NCBI GenBank assembly: GCA_002633025.1
Contig: NMRB01000322.1
Span: 199,479-263,478, forward strand
Direction: 5' to 3'
DNA from: Notospermus geniculatus
Taxonomy: Eukaryota; Nemertea; Pilidiophora; Heteronemertea; Lineidae
Length of the DNA stretch: 64,000 bases
In this document: positions 12,106 to 23,168 of the stretch, in pieces
Layout of the letters: every line of letters starts with the position of its first letter
Numbering within the stretch: the first letter of the stretch is position 1
Made by a program: the position numbers and the translations under genes
The notes under the pieces: model-generated
Told to the model about the DNA's origin: nothing
Database searches by the model: none
What the model saw: only the letters and a program-made list of their open reading frames with translations

Positions 12106-12354
12106 AGATAATGTATCACGGATATTTTCGCGGGCCACGAAAATCATTGTTTATTTACATTTTGTTTGTTTTATGTCTCGTCTTTCTTTGTCTTATGAGT
12201 AATTTGTTGGTGGCATGTCCCTCTAGAAATTCTTTTGATACTGAAAATATTCAATTTGGTGGGTTGGCATGTCCCAAAAGTCCAAAATAACATAATGTAA
12301 ACATCCATGTTTACAAACATTAAATGTAAACAATGAAGTCGTGATATATTATCT
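12106..12354. mobile_element. 249-bp MITE flanked by TTAA
   Basis: AGATAATGTATCACG at the left and CGTGATATATTATCT at the right pair with one mismatch. TTAA flanks both ends (12102-12105, 12355-12358). Copy B shows the empty site, a single TTAA, near 22240. A TA-target reading (element 12105-12355) fits equally well, so piggyBac-like and Tc1/mariner-like origins cannot be separated. Confidence 0.75.
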
Positions 12355-12456
12355 TTAAGTAGCAATTGCCAGAGCTTAAACGCTAAGTTCCATGACGTCC
12401 TCCTTTACATCGAATACCTAAAAAAAGGCGGCCTTCAATTTAGCGCTATATGCCTG

Positions 12457-12728
12457 TGTAAGTGAACTCGCGCCTAACGTAGTCGTTGATTGTTTTTGAG
12501 ACACTCTGTATATTGTTTCGAATTCCCGCGGGCCATACGGTGCTGCCATCTACGGTGGAGACGCAAGACAGATTCGAGTCGAAATGCAGAACTGAATATG
12601 AACGAGCTGAATCTTTGGACCGTACGACGAGTCACACTGTATCAGGCTACGCCTGTTTTAGTCAATAACAGCACTGATATATGTTAGAAGCGTCCGATTT
12701 GATTTATTCTTTGAAAGAACCACCCACA
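12457..12728 (+). repeat. 5' LTR of the BEL/Pao element
   Basis: It starts TGTAAGTGAAC and ends AACCACCCACA. It differs from the 3' LTR at seven positions in 272, counted by eye (about 2.6%), with no indels. This implies an insertion that is not very recent, since LTRs are identical at insertion. Confidence 0.93.
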
Positions 12729-12936
12729 CTGATACAATAGCTCGGAAAAGTGTCGATCTCAGACTCGATAAGAACTCTCACTCGATACATGTGCATGCAT
12801 CACGGCCTAGGCACGAGGTTGATCTATACTAAGAAGCATTGGGAGACCGCTGACGAAAATTTCTGAAGACCTGGGGACGAGATTGATCAATAGAAAAGCT
12901 GTGTAGAACTACTGTAGATCAGATTTTAGCATAGAA

Positions 12937-13842
12937 ATGGCCCAAAATCAACCAGAGAACGCCGACGTTGGACCGGAAGCTTCAGATACCGGTGAAACTA
13001 GAGATGATACGATTGAGGAAGGGGCTGAGCAGAGTCCCGCAGCTGCTGTCCAAGGAAGGAACGATAACCAAGCTAGGGCAAAGAAATTGCAGAGAAGCCG
13101 ATCAGCCATCACAGGGCAAATTACAGCTAAGAAAAATGTTCTTTTGGAACTTATGGAAACAACAACAGATTTCAAGGGTGTAAAAACTGTACTTGCAAAA
13201 TACCAGACATTAGTTGATAAATTCATTGCTTGTCATGAGGAATATCAGTCTTTACTCACAGATAAACAAAGGGAGGATGACCAGCCATATTGTGACGTGA
13301 GAATGGAAAATTATGAGGAATTTCAAGCAGTAGTCGAAGGATGGATTGAATCAATGGTGGAATCGGAGGATGATATAACTGTCTTAGAGAAAACCAGTTC
13401 ACCTAGGGGAAAACTAGGTTACCTGGATCCGAAGGTAGAACCCTTTACGCCAAGGACTTTACCGATAGGGGACACTGTTGACTTGTCAAGGCCTACAGAA
13501 ACAGCACTTTCGGCGATAGCAGAAACTCAGAGAGATTTAACCAAGCAGATGAAAATTCCCAAGTCAGAGCCAGAAGTATTCGACGGGGATGAGACGAAAT
13601 TTCAAGAATTCCTAACAGACTTTCAGGAGTATGTCGCGAAATGGGCAGACAGTGATCGTGAGAGACTGACGCAGTTGAGAGCATTTACCAGTGGAACGCC
13701 ACATCAGTTAGTACGGGGATGCATTCACCTTCCGCCAGAAAGTGGATATACGGAGGTCCTCAGTTTGCTGCAAACTAGATACGGTGCACCATACGACACA
13801 AGTAGAGCATATGTTAAAAAATCAGAGACTGGCCGAAAATGA
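12937..13842 (+). pseudogene. BEL/Pao gag N-terminal part
   Basis: It starts at an ATG 208 bp after the 5' LTR and runs 301 codons. It begins with an acidic, Gln/Ala-rich region. A coiled-coil-like segment (about residues 50-140) follows, then a capsid-like part with the motif KSEPEVFDGDETKFQEFL and LVRGCIHLPPESGYTEVLSL. This matches the gag polyprotein arrangement of BEL/Pao elements, where gag assembles the particle. The frame ends just after a run of six A (13816-13821). The homologous gag continues in the -1 frame (13839 onward), so either one base was lost or there is a -1 recoding site. Single-ORF gag-pol is usual for this group, so mutation is favoured. Confidence 0.85.
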
Positions 13843-15608
13843 ACATGAAATCAGGAGAGCAGCTTGATAAGTTTGCAATCTTACTCAGAGATAGTTACAA
13901 TGCATTGACAGGATTAGGGAGGCTCACAGAGTTAGAACAACCAAGTACAATGTCAGATATAGTTGAAAAGTTACCTGATTGTCTGCGGTACAAGTGGATA
14001 CGCCAGGACACAGAGATCTATAGTAGGACAGGAAACCCAGCTTGTTACCGTGATTTAGTCATGTTTGCTGAATATCAAGCCAAAGTCATCCTCAACCCAA
14101 GATACAGCAACGACGGGAAGAAACGAGATTCTGGTGAGAAACCACAAGGAAAGCAGCAAGGCCAAACTCGAAAGCCACCACTTCAGAGTAACAACAGAAA
14201 GCCAGCTTTCAAGACACAAGCAACAGAAAGGAATCAAGCAAGCGAAGGAAACCAGTCGCGAGCACCAGCAACAGAAAGGAATCAAGCAAAGGAAAGAAAC
14301 CAGTCGCGAGCACAGATGTCAGAGAACTGTTCCTATCCAGGTTGCAAGGCACAGCACCACATCAAGGATTGTTCGAAATTGAAGGCCCTACCTTGGGAAG
14401 AGAGAAGAGACGTTTTGAAGAGACAAGGACGTTGCTACAGATGCTACGAACGAGGACATTTAGCCAAGGACTGCGAAGTGAAGTCGGAGCATGTGAAAAA
14501 GCCAAAAACCACGGAAAACAGTGGGAAGCCGGAAAAGTTTGAAAATACAGAAACACTGAACTCGAGGAGAGTTGGAACTAATGAAGCCGTGACAATGGCT
14601 GTACTACCAGTCAAGCTGAGAAACAGAGACAACGGAGTGGAAATAGTCACCAACTGTTTTCTTGATAACGGCGCGGGAGCTAGTTTTATAACCGACGGAT
14701 TAGCGAAGAGGATGGGACTTAGAGGCCAACCTACAACAGTCGAATTGTCAACAATGCTTGAAACGTGCAGCAATAATCCATGCAGAAAGATACGAAATCT
14801 CGAAGTGAAGGGGCTTGATCCAGGAGATGAGTGGGTCCGTCTTCATGAACTGTACACACACGAGTCTGTACTTATCAACGATTCTGAAATTCCAACGAAC
14901 AATGATGTCAAGAAATACCCGCACCTGAAGAATGTGAACTTGAAGGTCGTCGATGAACCAGTTGGTCTACTCCTGGGAGCCAACGAACCGGATGCCATAC
15001 GCCCAGTTGAGATCATACCGACCAAGAATGATGGACCGTACGCCATTAGAACGAAACTAGGCTGGACAGTGTCGGGACCAGTCCAGAGGGGCCGGAGCAC
15101 AATTGGTGTGAAACCAGTCCACAGAATCAAAGTCACCGAGCTGAACCAGAGTTTGAACAAGCATTTCAGCCGAGAATTCAACGATGGACCTGAAGGTGAA
15201 GAAATCTTACAGTCGCCAGAAGAGGAACGTTTCATGAAGAAACTTGCAGAAAACACGAGATACACAGGAGAAAGATATGAAGTCAAGGTGCCGCTGAAGG
15301 AAGATTTGCCGCCAATACCAAATAGCAGGACGATGGCAGAAAGACGATTGAACGGGGTAGTGAGAAGGATGAAGCGAGATAGCAGATTTGAGCGAGAGTA
15401 CCAGAAGGAAATAGAGAGATTGAAGGAGCAGAACTTTATCGATAGAGTACCGGAGAATGAACTTGAGATAACCGCAAGATGGTATTTACCCCATCATGGA
15501 GTAATGAACAGGAACAAGAACTCAAAGTTACGAATTGTTTTCGACGGGTCGGCCAAACAGGATGGAGTCTCTATCAATGATCTACTCAGTTTTGAACAGA
15601 ATTTCTGA
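13839..15608 (+). pseudogene. BEL/Pao gag C-terminus, zinc knuckles, protease and start of RT
   Basis: Continues gag in the -1 frame. It carries a first cysteine/histidine cluster (CSYPGCKAQHHIKDC) and a canonical CX2CX4HX4C knuckle (CYRCYERGHLAKDC) for RNA binding. An aspartic-protease-like segment follows with LDNGAGASFI at the active site. The usual D-S/T-G is D-N-G here, a likely weakening change. Next comes the BEL-typical region ending LGWTVSGP, the pre-RT linker, and the first RT block (LRIVFDGSAKQDG...SINDLL). The frame then breaks. The catalytic YxDD region, the palm and RNase H are absent: sequence jumps directly to the integrase part. In-frame ATG at 13839 is probably not a real start. 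Confidence 0.85.
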
Positions 15609-17058
15609 ATGGGAAAGGATATTGACGTTTGCTGAGACCATACAGACTGCAGCAGGCATAGAAGGTGCATCTTCAGCAGAAAACAGAACTCAAGCAAGAC
15701 TTGCAGTTATCAGAGTTATACAACAGAAGCACTACGGCAAGGAACTAGAGAGACTGAGGAGAAAAGGGACAGTTTACAAGAGCAGCACACTTCGAAAGTT
15801 ATGTCCGCAGATTGATGAGAACGGCATTATGAGAGTTGGAGGAAGGCTAAATGACAGTTTGTTACCTCACGAAGGGAAACATCCAATCATATTGCCAGGA
15901 GGAGAACAGTTAGTCCGGAAGCTGATCAGAAGGATGCACTGCATAGAAGGTCATATCAGAAGGAATCATGTGATTGCTAGCTTGAGAAAAGAGTACTGGA
16001 TAACAGGAGTTACGAAGGCAGTCAGGAAAGTACTGGGAGAGTGCGTATTGTGCAAGAAGTATCAGGCAAGACGAGAAACTCAGAAAATGGGAGTATTACC
16101 GAAAGACAGAGTTTGCGCGACAAGAGCTTTTGAGAACGCAGGAATCGATTACTTTGGTCCTCTTCGAGTACAAGTGGGACGACATGAAGAGAAGAGATAC
16201 GGAGTTTTGTTCTCATGTAATTATACCAGAGCAGTACATTTGGAGGTTGCGCGCAGACTAGATACACAGTCATGTCTTATGGCTATCAGCAGATTTATCA
16301 ATCGTCGTGGCAGACCAAGGAAATTGAGATCAGATAATGGGACAAATCTAGTAGGATCGTGCAAGGAAATGAAACAAGAGCTAATGAAGATGAATAAAGA
16401 GCTGGTAATCGGGCAGAGGTTAGCAAAGGAAGAGATAGAATGGAGTTTTCATACACCACAAGCCAGTCATATGGCAGGTCACTACGAGAGGCAGATCAGA
16501 TCAGTCCGAAAGATCCTATACGGACTTGTAAACAAGCAGACACTCACGGATGAAGAGCTAGAAACTGTAATGGTAAAATGTGAGTGGATAATGAACTCTA
16601 GACCGCTTACCGCAACGTCAGGAGAAGATGCATCGATTGTTGCGATTACTCCAAATCACCTCATGGGACTGACTACGGTAGAAACAGACGTTACTCTAAC
16701 AAGTGAGAAGGATCAGTACAGGGGGCGCTGGAAGCGAGTCAACTACATTACGGAACAAGTTTGGAAGCAGTTTCACAACGAGTACATCGTTATGTTACAA
16801 CAAAGACAGAAATGGCAGGAGGAAAAAGTTAACCTCAAGGAAAATGATATTGTAATCGTCCAAGACAACAGTTTAGGCCGAGCCTACTGGCCAGTCGGGA
16901 GAATCATCACAGTTGAACCAAGCCGAGACGGACAAGTCAGATCATGTGTTGTCAGGACGCAGACTGGAACGTATTCAAGACCCATCACAAAGTTGGTGAA
17001 GCTGATGGACTCGGATTGTCGTGCCGGGGACGTTAGCGTCGATCGTCAAGGACATTAG
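15535..17058 (+). pseudogene. BEL/Pao integrase and C-terminal domain
   Basis: The frame covers 507 codons, with homologous sequence starting near 15600 after the deletion junction. An H2C2-type zinc domain is visible (MHCIEGH ... CVLCKKYQA), then the integrase core. Its first Asp is in AGIDYFGPL, the second in LRSDNGTNL, and the Glu is in GHYERQIRSVRKIL. The C-terminal segment (YRGRWKRVNYITEQVW ... GRAYWPVGRI) is the DUF5641-type tail of BEL/Pao pol. All three catalytic positions look intact, and the frame is open to a TAG near 17056. The part before the integrase has lost an estimated 1.5-2 kb relative to complete elements (family knowledge). Confidence 0.88.
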
Positions 17059-17403
17059 TATCGATACGCAGAGAATGTTAGCCGAGAGCGACAGAACTTA
17101 TCGACCACGAACTTTAGAGATCTTCAAAGAAACTTCGGTGGACATTGTTATGTCGCGCGTACGTGAAAGAACATTATGATTTCGTCATCGTTAGTAATCA
17201 AGAGTTCCGCAGATATCGCGCGTTTAGAAATTGTTTGAGTTAAACATTTCGTGTCAGAAATAGTTGTTTTAGTTCGCATCATGCAGACTTTATTAGATAC
17301 CGATCGTTGATATGTTTTGGACTGTTCTTTACATTACTTGTTGTCGCAGTTTCCGCGAAATCGTAAGTAAATTCTAAGGACTTAGTAGAATTTAAGGGGC
17401 CGG

Positions 17404-17675
17404 TGTAAGTGAACTAGCGCCTAACGTAGTCGTTGATTGCTTTTGAGACACTCTGTATATTGTTTCGAATTCCCGCGGGCCATACGGTGCTTCCATTTAC
17501 GGTAGAGACGCAAGATAGATTCGAGTCGAAATGCAGAACTGAATATGAACGAGCTGAATCTTTGGACCGTACGACGAGTCACATTGTATCAGGCTACGCC
17601 TGTTTTAGTCAATAACAGCACTGATATATGTTAGAAGCGTCCGATTTGATTTATTCTTTGAAAGAACCACCCACA
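17404..17675 (+). repeat. 3' LTR of the BEL/Pao element
   Basis: 272 bp, collinear with the 5' LTR with seven substitutions. It is followed immediately by GCCTG, the second copy of the target duplication, after which repeat copy A resumes. Confidence 0.93.
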
Positions 17676-17944
17676 GCCTGAATGAAACGTGGACCACTGA
17701 AAGCACACCAACAGATTGATACAAAATACCACATTATACCCTTATCAAGCAGAACCGACAATGCTCTGCTCATGTATCAAGGGCTTACTGGATAAGGCAT
17801 AATCATAACTAGAGCTGGCTGCTGCCAGCAGGGTGGGCTTTAGCTTGAGGTGGATGGTTGGTGGTGGGGTGTGTGGTTGAAATGGAGGGAAGAAAAGATA
17901 ATGTTAGAAAAATACAATCTTTATTTTGTTCACAAGTGTATGAA

Positions 17945-18685
17945 CCAGGGCTTTCATTAATTTCTGATGTCAGGGTGTCATTGACTTCCACCGTTTTTTC
18001 CCAATGCGTCAATGACTCCCATCCCTGGAGGCCAATGCATCACCTGACTCCCTCATTTTGTGGTCAGTGCGTATTGCCTTATTCACCATTATATACAGTC
18101 TGACATTTGTTTCCTTTTTTGACATGACGACATGTCTGTATTTGTATCGAAAACTTCAAATAAAACACTGGTTTTCTCTTGCTTGTTGGTACCTTACATC
18201 ATAAATCAATGGGTCTTCTCGCGAGGGACAGGCCGGAAAACAATCTTCGCGGATTTAAATAGAGTAAGCTGCCACGCCATACAGAACAGACAGAAAGCCA
18301 CGTGCTATGATAAAAGTCACGAAAATGAATGGTGACGTCAGCGGTGTTGCCGCCTGGTGCTGAGTCATTGTGTGATCAGTGTATTGGGTGGAGAGATGAA
18401 CGCGATCGTCAACAGAAAGTCAGGCGGCTGTGCGCTATCATTTGGCTATAATACTAAGACGGAAACATCTTCCCACCGCCGGGGTTGGGCGTTTCAAGAA
18501 TACGGCCAGGAGCGGGATGCTGATGCGTATTTCGACGATCATATAATAATTTTAGAGCGTATTTGACTTCTTTGACGTGCAAGGCAATGCGTATTTGACG
18601 AACACTGCTATTCTTTCGGTGCGTAAATTGAGATTTCAGTGCGTAAAATAGGCTACGTCCATACGCACGCTATTGAAAGCCCTGG
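17945..18685. mobile_element. 741-bp DNA element with CCAGGGCTTTCA termini
   Basis: CCAGGGCTTTCA at 17945 and TGAAAGCCCTGG ending at 18685 are perfect inverted repeats. ATGA flanks both sides (17940-17943, 18686-18689). Copy B lacks the element and reads ATGA-T-ATGA at 22596-22604. No transposase is present. The superfamily is not assigned. Confidence 0.75.
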
Positions 18686-19422
18686 ATGAACTGCAGCAAT
18701 GGAACCCTGAAAATACTGTTCTGACATGTATACAATCTGTATAATATTTGGTGAGATGCAGTAATGAAGTACATCATCTTACTACTATAATAGGAGAGCC
18801 TCTCCTTACTCATGCAAATGAGGGGTCGTGACCTCACTGAACTCATACTGGATTGGGCCGGGGAAAGTGGGTCGTGGCCTCCGACGGATTTGTATATCAT
18901 ACTACATCTAACTTCGGCCAATTTCCAGTGCTTGATAGAACAGACGATGTAATCCATTGATTTAATCCAATGAGAAATTTACTGACGCAATAAAATAGTA
19001 GTGCCAAATGCAGTTTAAGGGCTTCAAACTGTCGAAAGTTTTCTGAACTGGCGACCTAATTAACAATGTCCCAGATTTTTGTTTGTGTGCTGTGTCGTGA
19101 CACCGATTCCGCTTCAGCCTCCGCTCCATTCCACACCGTCAGACACGTTCGTTGTCCGTCATACGTGTCAACACTACACACATACATGTAGCCTAGGGGC
19201 AGCCCCGGCGTGACTGCCGTCAAGGGCTAGGCCTAAATGATGATGTATGCACAGGCCTATAGGCCCAGCCTTCCTTCAGTAGCCGTCGTCTGCTCTGACA
19301 CTCTGTGACTCATTGAGACTGGAGAGAGCTTTGCGCCTAAGGCATTTCCATCGTCACAGACCACTGCACTGCCACTGTCATCAGCAGGGTTAAAATCTGG
19401 GGTCGGCAGGATGCAGGGATTA

Positions 19423-19812
19423 GGGAGTTTTCGCAAATCTGACGAAAAACGAAGTACGAAATACGAAATTGGACGTCATATCCATGACGTAATGTATTTC
19501 AGGAAATGGTTGGTACCACAAATGTCCCTCCTCCCAGTGCGTCTTTTAGCATGTCATGTAAGATCGAGAGAGTTATGGCGCATCTTGAATTTTTAAATTT
19601 CCAATTCGTATAAACGAAGTGGAAACGAAAGATAAACTTCAAAGTTGAATATACACCGTATCTCTGTCGGTCTAATGTCATACGCTAAAAGACGCTCTTG
19701 TAGCAGGCAATATTTGTGGTACCAACCATTTCCTGAAATACATTACGTCATGGATATGACGTCCAATTTCGTATTTCGTACTTCGTTTTTCGTCAGATTT
19801 GCGAAAACTCCC
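19423..19812. mobile_element. 390-bp long-armed foldback, TA target
   Basis: Arms of about 100 bp (GGGAGTTTTCGCAAATCTGA... and its reverse complement) surround about 190 bp of spacer. Flanked by TA (19421-19422, 19813-19814). It is nested in the Helitron and is one of the GGGAG-ended set. Confidence 0.8.
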
Positions 19813-19964
19813 TAATGTGTGCTGGGGAGCGTGCAGAAGTCGGTGAAGTAATGGTGTAATGCTGACCCCTGTGGGAAAGAGACGAGCCACCAACTTTTTT
19901 TCCCTTAGTACCGATATACGGCCTACCTGTATAGCAAAAGCTAATCCTAATCCTTAATCCTCAA

Positions 19965-20189
19965 AGGGCCGATTTAATAGACGTTGGCTAAGCTAACCAT
20001 TGGTTCCACCAAAAATAGAAAGGCGAAAAATGTACAACTAAATTTTTAACCAAACAACCCGTTTTCAGCTCTGTAGAGTGCTTACTATCCATCCAAACAT
20101 GGCTTTTTGATGAAAATTTAGTTGTGCATGCCTATCTATTTTTGGTGGAAAGAACGGTTAGCTTAGCCAACGTCTATTAAATCGGCCCC
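19965..20189. mobile_element. 225-bp inverted-repeat element
   Basis: GGGCCGATTTAATAGACG at the left pairs with CGTCTATTAAATCGGCCC at the right. TTGGCTAAGCTAACC is also inverted. Nested in the Helitron. Target duplication unclear. Confidence 0.7.
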
Positions 20190-20220
20190 TAATAGGCTAC
20201 CGTACTACTCCCAAAACATT

Positions 20221-20252
20221 TACCCTCTGACCCTAACCCTAACCCTTACACT
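20221..20252. repeat. Short interstitial telomere-like repeat
   Basis: CCCTAACCCTAACCCTTA within degenerate CCCTGA/CCCTAA units. The TTAGGG-type motif on the minus strand is common to most animals. A longer array lies at 34574-34645. Confidence 0.6.
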
Positions 20253-20389
20253 TCCCCAGCCATTAACCCACCATTCACTTCGTTAATTTCGTTTCGTAAT
20301 GGATTGGCCCTACATGTACAAATGTAGTCCGGTTAGGAAAAAAAGTCCGTGGACGGGCCCAGGTTCCAGGCCCTGGCAGCCGAGGACGA

Positions 20390-20620
20390 GCAGAGGGACT
20401 TGAGGCAGGCATGGCAGGGGTGGTGGGTGTTTCCGAGGTCCAAAAGCACCCCACGGGCAGTGCCCTGGCCCCCGGGATAACACACCCCAGAAATATACAT
20501 ATAGGCCTATTTACATATTTCTGGGGAGAGTTATCCCGGGGGTCAGGGCACTGTCCGTGGGTGCTTTTGGACCTCGGAAACCCCCACCACCCTGTCATGC
20601 ATGCCTCAAGTCCCTGTGAG
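20390..20620. repeat. GC-rich foldback
   Basis: GTTTCCGAGGTCCAAAAGCA near 20429 is inverted at 20555-20576, with CCCGGGATAAC / GTTATCCCGGG closer to the centre. A half copy is at 3236-3345. Nested in the Helitron. Confidence 0.7.
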
Positions 20621-21188
20621 GACGAGGCCCGCGGAACATGGCCCTTGGTTATGGACTCACTGAAAACGTCTAAAATGAACTGCTGCAGGTGAGAAGGCTT
20701 TAAATGTATTGCAGGGGCGTTGCCCCTGCAAACTTCTAGTTGGTAAAATATATGACAAGTTGTTTTGTCTATTGTAATTTGTTCAACCCTTTTGTAACTG
20801 TGATAGATGGTCATCAGCTTGTGGAGGCCATTTTAATTTTTTTGTGATCTTTAGTTGACAAGTTACTGTGTGAAGAACAGAAGAGAAACTGAAAGGACAA
20901 CCATGACTTGGTGACCGGGTCGTACAGATATTTTGTACGGTTTGGATGAGCTGTTGACTACATGCCAAGTAACAAAGGGGTTAAGGTGAAACAGTGAAAA
21001 GGCAGTGTTCATTTTCATTAGTTGATGAAAGAGTATGGACTGTAAATGTCGAGGTACTCCAATGAAAGTTTTCTCTGTTTCTGTCGAGGATGCTTATTCT
21101 TTTTGACGAGGTGGCTCTGTGTTAGAATTAAACCCTGAATATGTAGCACCAGTCTTCCCGCCCGTTAGAAATAGGAAGAATCGCTACA

Positions 21189-23168
21189 CAGGTCGACCTT
21201 GCGATGGCACAGAACAGGCGCAGGCTGACTTTTCTGGATCACTGAGGCACGGCAGCGTGGAACAAATCAGTCGCCGATCTGGTGTGACATAACTGCAGTT
21301 GCGACTCACTTGCGACGATCGGGATCAGTCGCCGACCAAAAAGATCACAGATCGCAAGAGTTCAACATGTTGAACTTCTGCGCCACGACGAATCATGATC
21401 CAGACGGGCGTAATCCAGTCGCAGTCGACGTGACTTGAGTTACGACGTCGTGCGATTATCCAAAAATTGGTCTATTTTAGTTAACCAATCAGTGACGAGC
21501 GTTTTCGTACCCTGCATGGGCGCTCCCATCTTGAAAACGTCACATGATCACAAGTCACATGATTGCCAGAACTTTTCGATGCTGTAGTCGCTGGTGACCT
21601 GAACACGGTTACGATTCCCTGCGCGCAGATCCACGATGCACCATGGGGATGCCTGTTCCACGATGACCGTGCACATTTTTCGTTTTTGTGACCTGAGCGT
21701 GATTGCCATACTTGCGACTGTTCCGTCGTAGCGCAGGCAATCGCAGTGTGACCTGACATCCGCCTAAAATATCTGAAAAGAATATCTTAGTAAAAAAAAA
21801 TCTTTAATAAGAGTCTTATCAGAAAAATCGTTTTCTTATTATTATCTTACTAAGAATAGCTATGGCACTCATAAGAAAATAATAAGATTCTTAGAACGAT
21901 TCATGTCCTGGGGTTACACCAATGACAGTAGCGCCGCGGGAGCAAGCGGCAAAGAGGAACCAGTCTAGAATATACAACTAAATTCTCCCCGAATACAACA
22001 TTCCATGATGATGGCCAGTCACTTTTCCAAACGTAAATGATAAATGGGACAGCAAAGCCTCGTCTTAGCGTACCAATACAACAGTATAGAAATTTCCTTA
22101 CTTAACATTACGAAAGATTCCATTGATGTAAAATTGGAAACTGTGATCCGCTATCGCGCATACGTCCCTTTCACTACGTTAGTGACAATGAACTCATAAA
22201 AACAGCTAAACAGAATCCTGGAAAATTTCTCATCTTAAGTAGCAATTGCCAGAGCTTAAACGCTAAGTTCCATGACGTCCTCCTTTACATCGAATACCTA
22301 AAAAAAGGCGGCCTTCAATTTAGCGCTATATGCCTGAATGAAACGTGGACCACTGAAAGCACACCAACAGATTGATACAAAATACCACATTATACCCTTA
22401 TCAAGCAGAACCGACAATGCTCTGCTCATGTATCAAGGGCTTACTGGATAAGGCATAATCATAACTAGAGCTGGCTGCTGCCAGCAGAGTGGGCTTTAGC
22501 TTGAGGTGGATGGTTGGTGGTGGGGGGTGTGGTTGAGATGATGGGAAGAAAAGATAATGTTAGAAAAATACAATCTTTATTTTGTTCACAAGTGTATGAT
22601 ATGAACTGCAGCAATGGAACCCATTGCTGTACAAGTACTGGAAATTTTATAGAGAATTGCAGAACTTTTTCTGCTGTAACAATTAGTTTTACAGACTGGC
22701 AAAAGTTTGGCCAGTGTTTGATAACAAGTGTACAAATGAGTGCAAAAAATACTGTTCTGACATGTATACAATCTGTATAATATTTGGTGAGATGCAGTAA
22801 TGAAGTACATCATTGGTAAAATATATGACAAGTTGTTTTGTCTATTGTAATTTGTTCAACCCTTTTGTAACTGTGATAGATGGTCATCAGCTTGTGGAGG
22901 CCATTTTAATTTTCTAGTGATCTTTAGTTGACAAGTTACTGTGTGAAGAACAGAAGAGAAACTGAAAGGACAACCATGACTTGGTGACCGGGTCGTACAG
23001 ATATTTTGTACGGTTTGGATGAGCTGGTGACTACATGCCAAGTAACAAAGGGGTTAAGGTGAAACAGTGAAAAGGTAGTGTTCATTTTCATTAGTTGATG
23101 AAAGAGTATGGACTGTAAATGTCGAGGTACTCCAATGAAAGTTTTCTCTGTTTCTGTCGAGGATGCTT
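21189..23168. repeat. Direct repeat copy B (uninterrupted reference copy)
   Basis: Collinear with copy A but without the TTAA MITE, the BEL/Pao element, the CCAGGGC element and the Helitron. It therefore provides the empty target for each. It starts inside the left terminus of the 685-bp element and ends where A and B diverge (GATGCTTA). The frames within it show no domain and are shared with A only because of the duplication. Confidence 0.82.

Larger units (their letters stand above)
12457..17675 (+). mobile_element. BEL/Pao LTR retrotransposon, internally deleted
   Basis: Two 272-bp LTRs (TGTAAGTG...CCCACA) flank gag and pol remnants. The 5-bp target duplication GCCTG is at 12452-12456 and 17676-17680. 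Copy B carries the unoccupied site with one GCCTG at about 22332-22336. Five-base duplications and a gag-protease-RT-integrase order are typical of BEL/Pao. Most of the reverse transcriptase and RNase H is missing, so this copy cannot move by itself. A purine-rich stretch (AAGGGGCCGG) precedes the 3' LTR. No primer-binding site could be assigned after the 5' LTR. Confidence 0.92.
18777..20739 (+). mobile_element. Non-autonomous Helitron (1963 bp)
   Basis: It begins TCTTACTACTATAATAG and ends CTAG. An 8-bp GC-rich hairpin (GCAGGGGC-GTT-GCCCCTGC) lies about 6 bp before the CTAG. It sits precisely between A (18776) and T (20740). Copy B shows the uninterrupted ACATCATTGG site near 22808-22817. 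The TC start, CTRR end, 3' hairpin and AT insertion without duplication are the defining Helitron features. It carries no RepHel coding region but holds three other foldback elements and a short telomere-like array. Confidence 0.9.
10966..21097. repeat. Direct repeat copy A (about 2 kb, split by nested insertions)
   Basis: Collinear with copy B (21189-23168). The matching segments of A are 10966-12101, 12355-12456, 17676-17943, 18686-18776 and 20740-21097. The intervals between them are a TTAA/TA-flanked MITE, a BEL/Pao element, a CCAGGGC-ended element and a Helitron. All of these are absent from B. A lacks about 130 bp present in B (22625-22750). The two copies lie head to tail with about 91 bp between them, so this looks like a local tandem duplication. 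The underlying sequence has no coding potential. Confidence 0.8.

Noticed and set aside
14055-15697. Several minus-strand frames opposite gag-pol
   Set aside because: They are shadows of the retrotransposon coding strand, with the composition expected of antisense.
12490-17615. Similar 60-residue frames at 12486-12687 and 17433-17615
   Set aside because: Both are the two LTRs of the BEL/Pao element read as protein.
20275-20814. 179-codon minus-strand frame with Pro/Gly-rich sequence
   Set aside because: It crosses a foldback and the 3' end of the Helitron. The opposite strand frame mirrors it.
10966-23168. Whether the duplicated A/B region is a pair of long terminal repeats
   Set aside because: Only 91 bp lies between the end of A and the start of B and there is no internal coding region. 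It is better explained as a tandem duplication.
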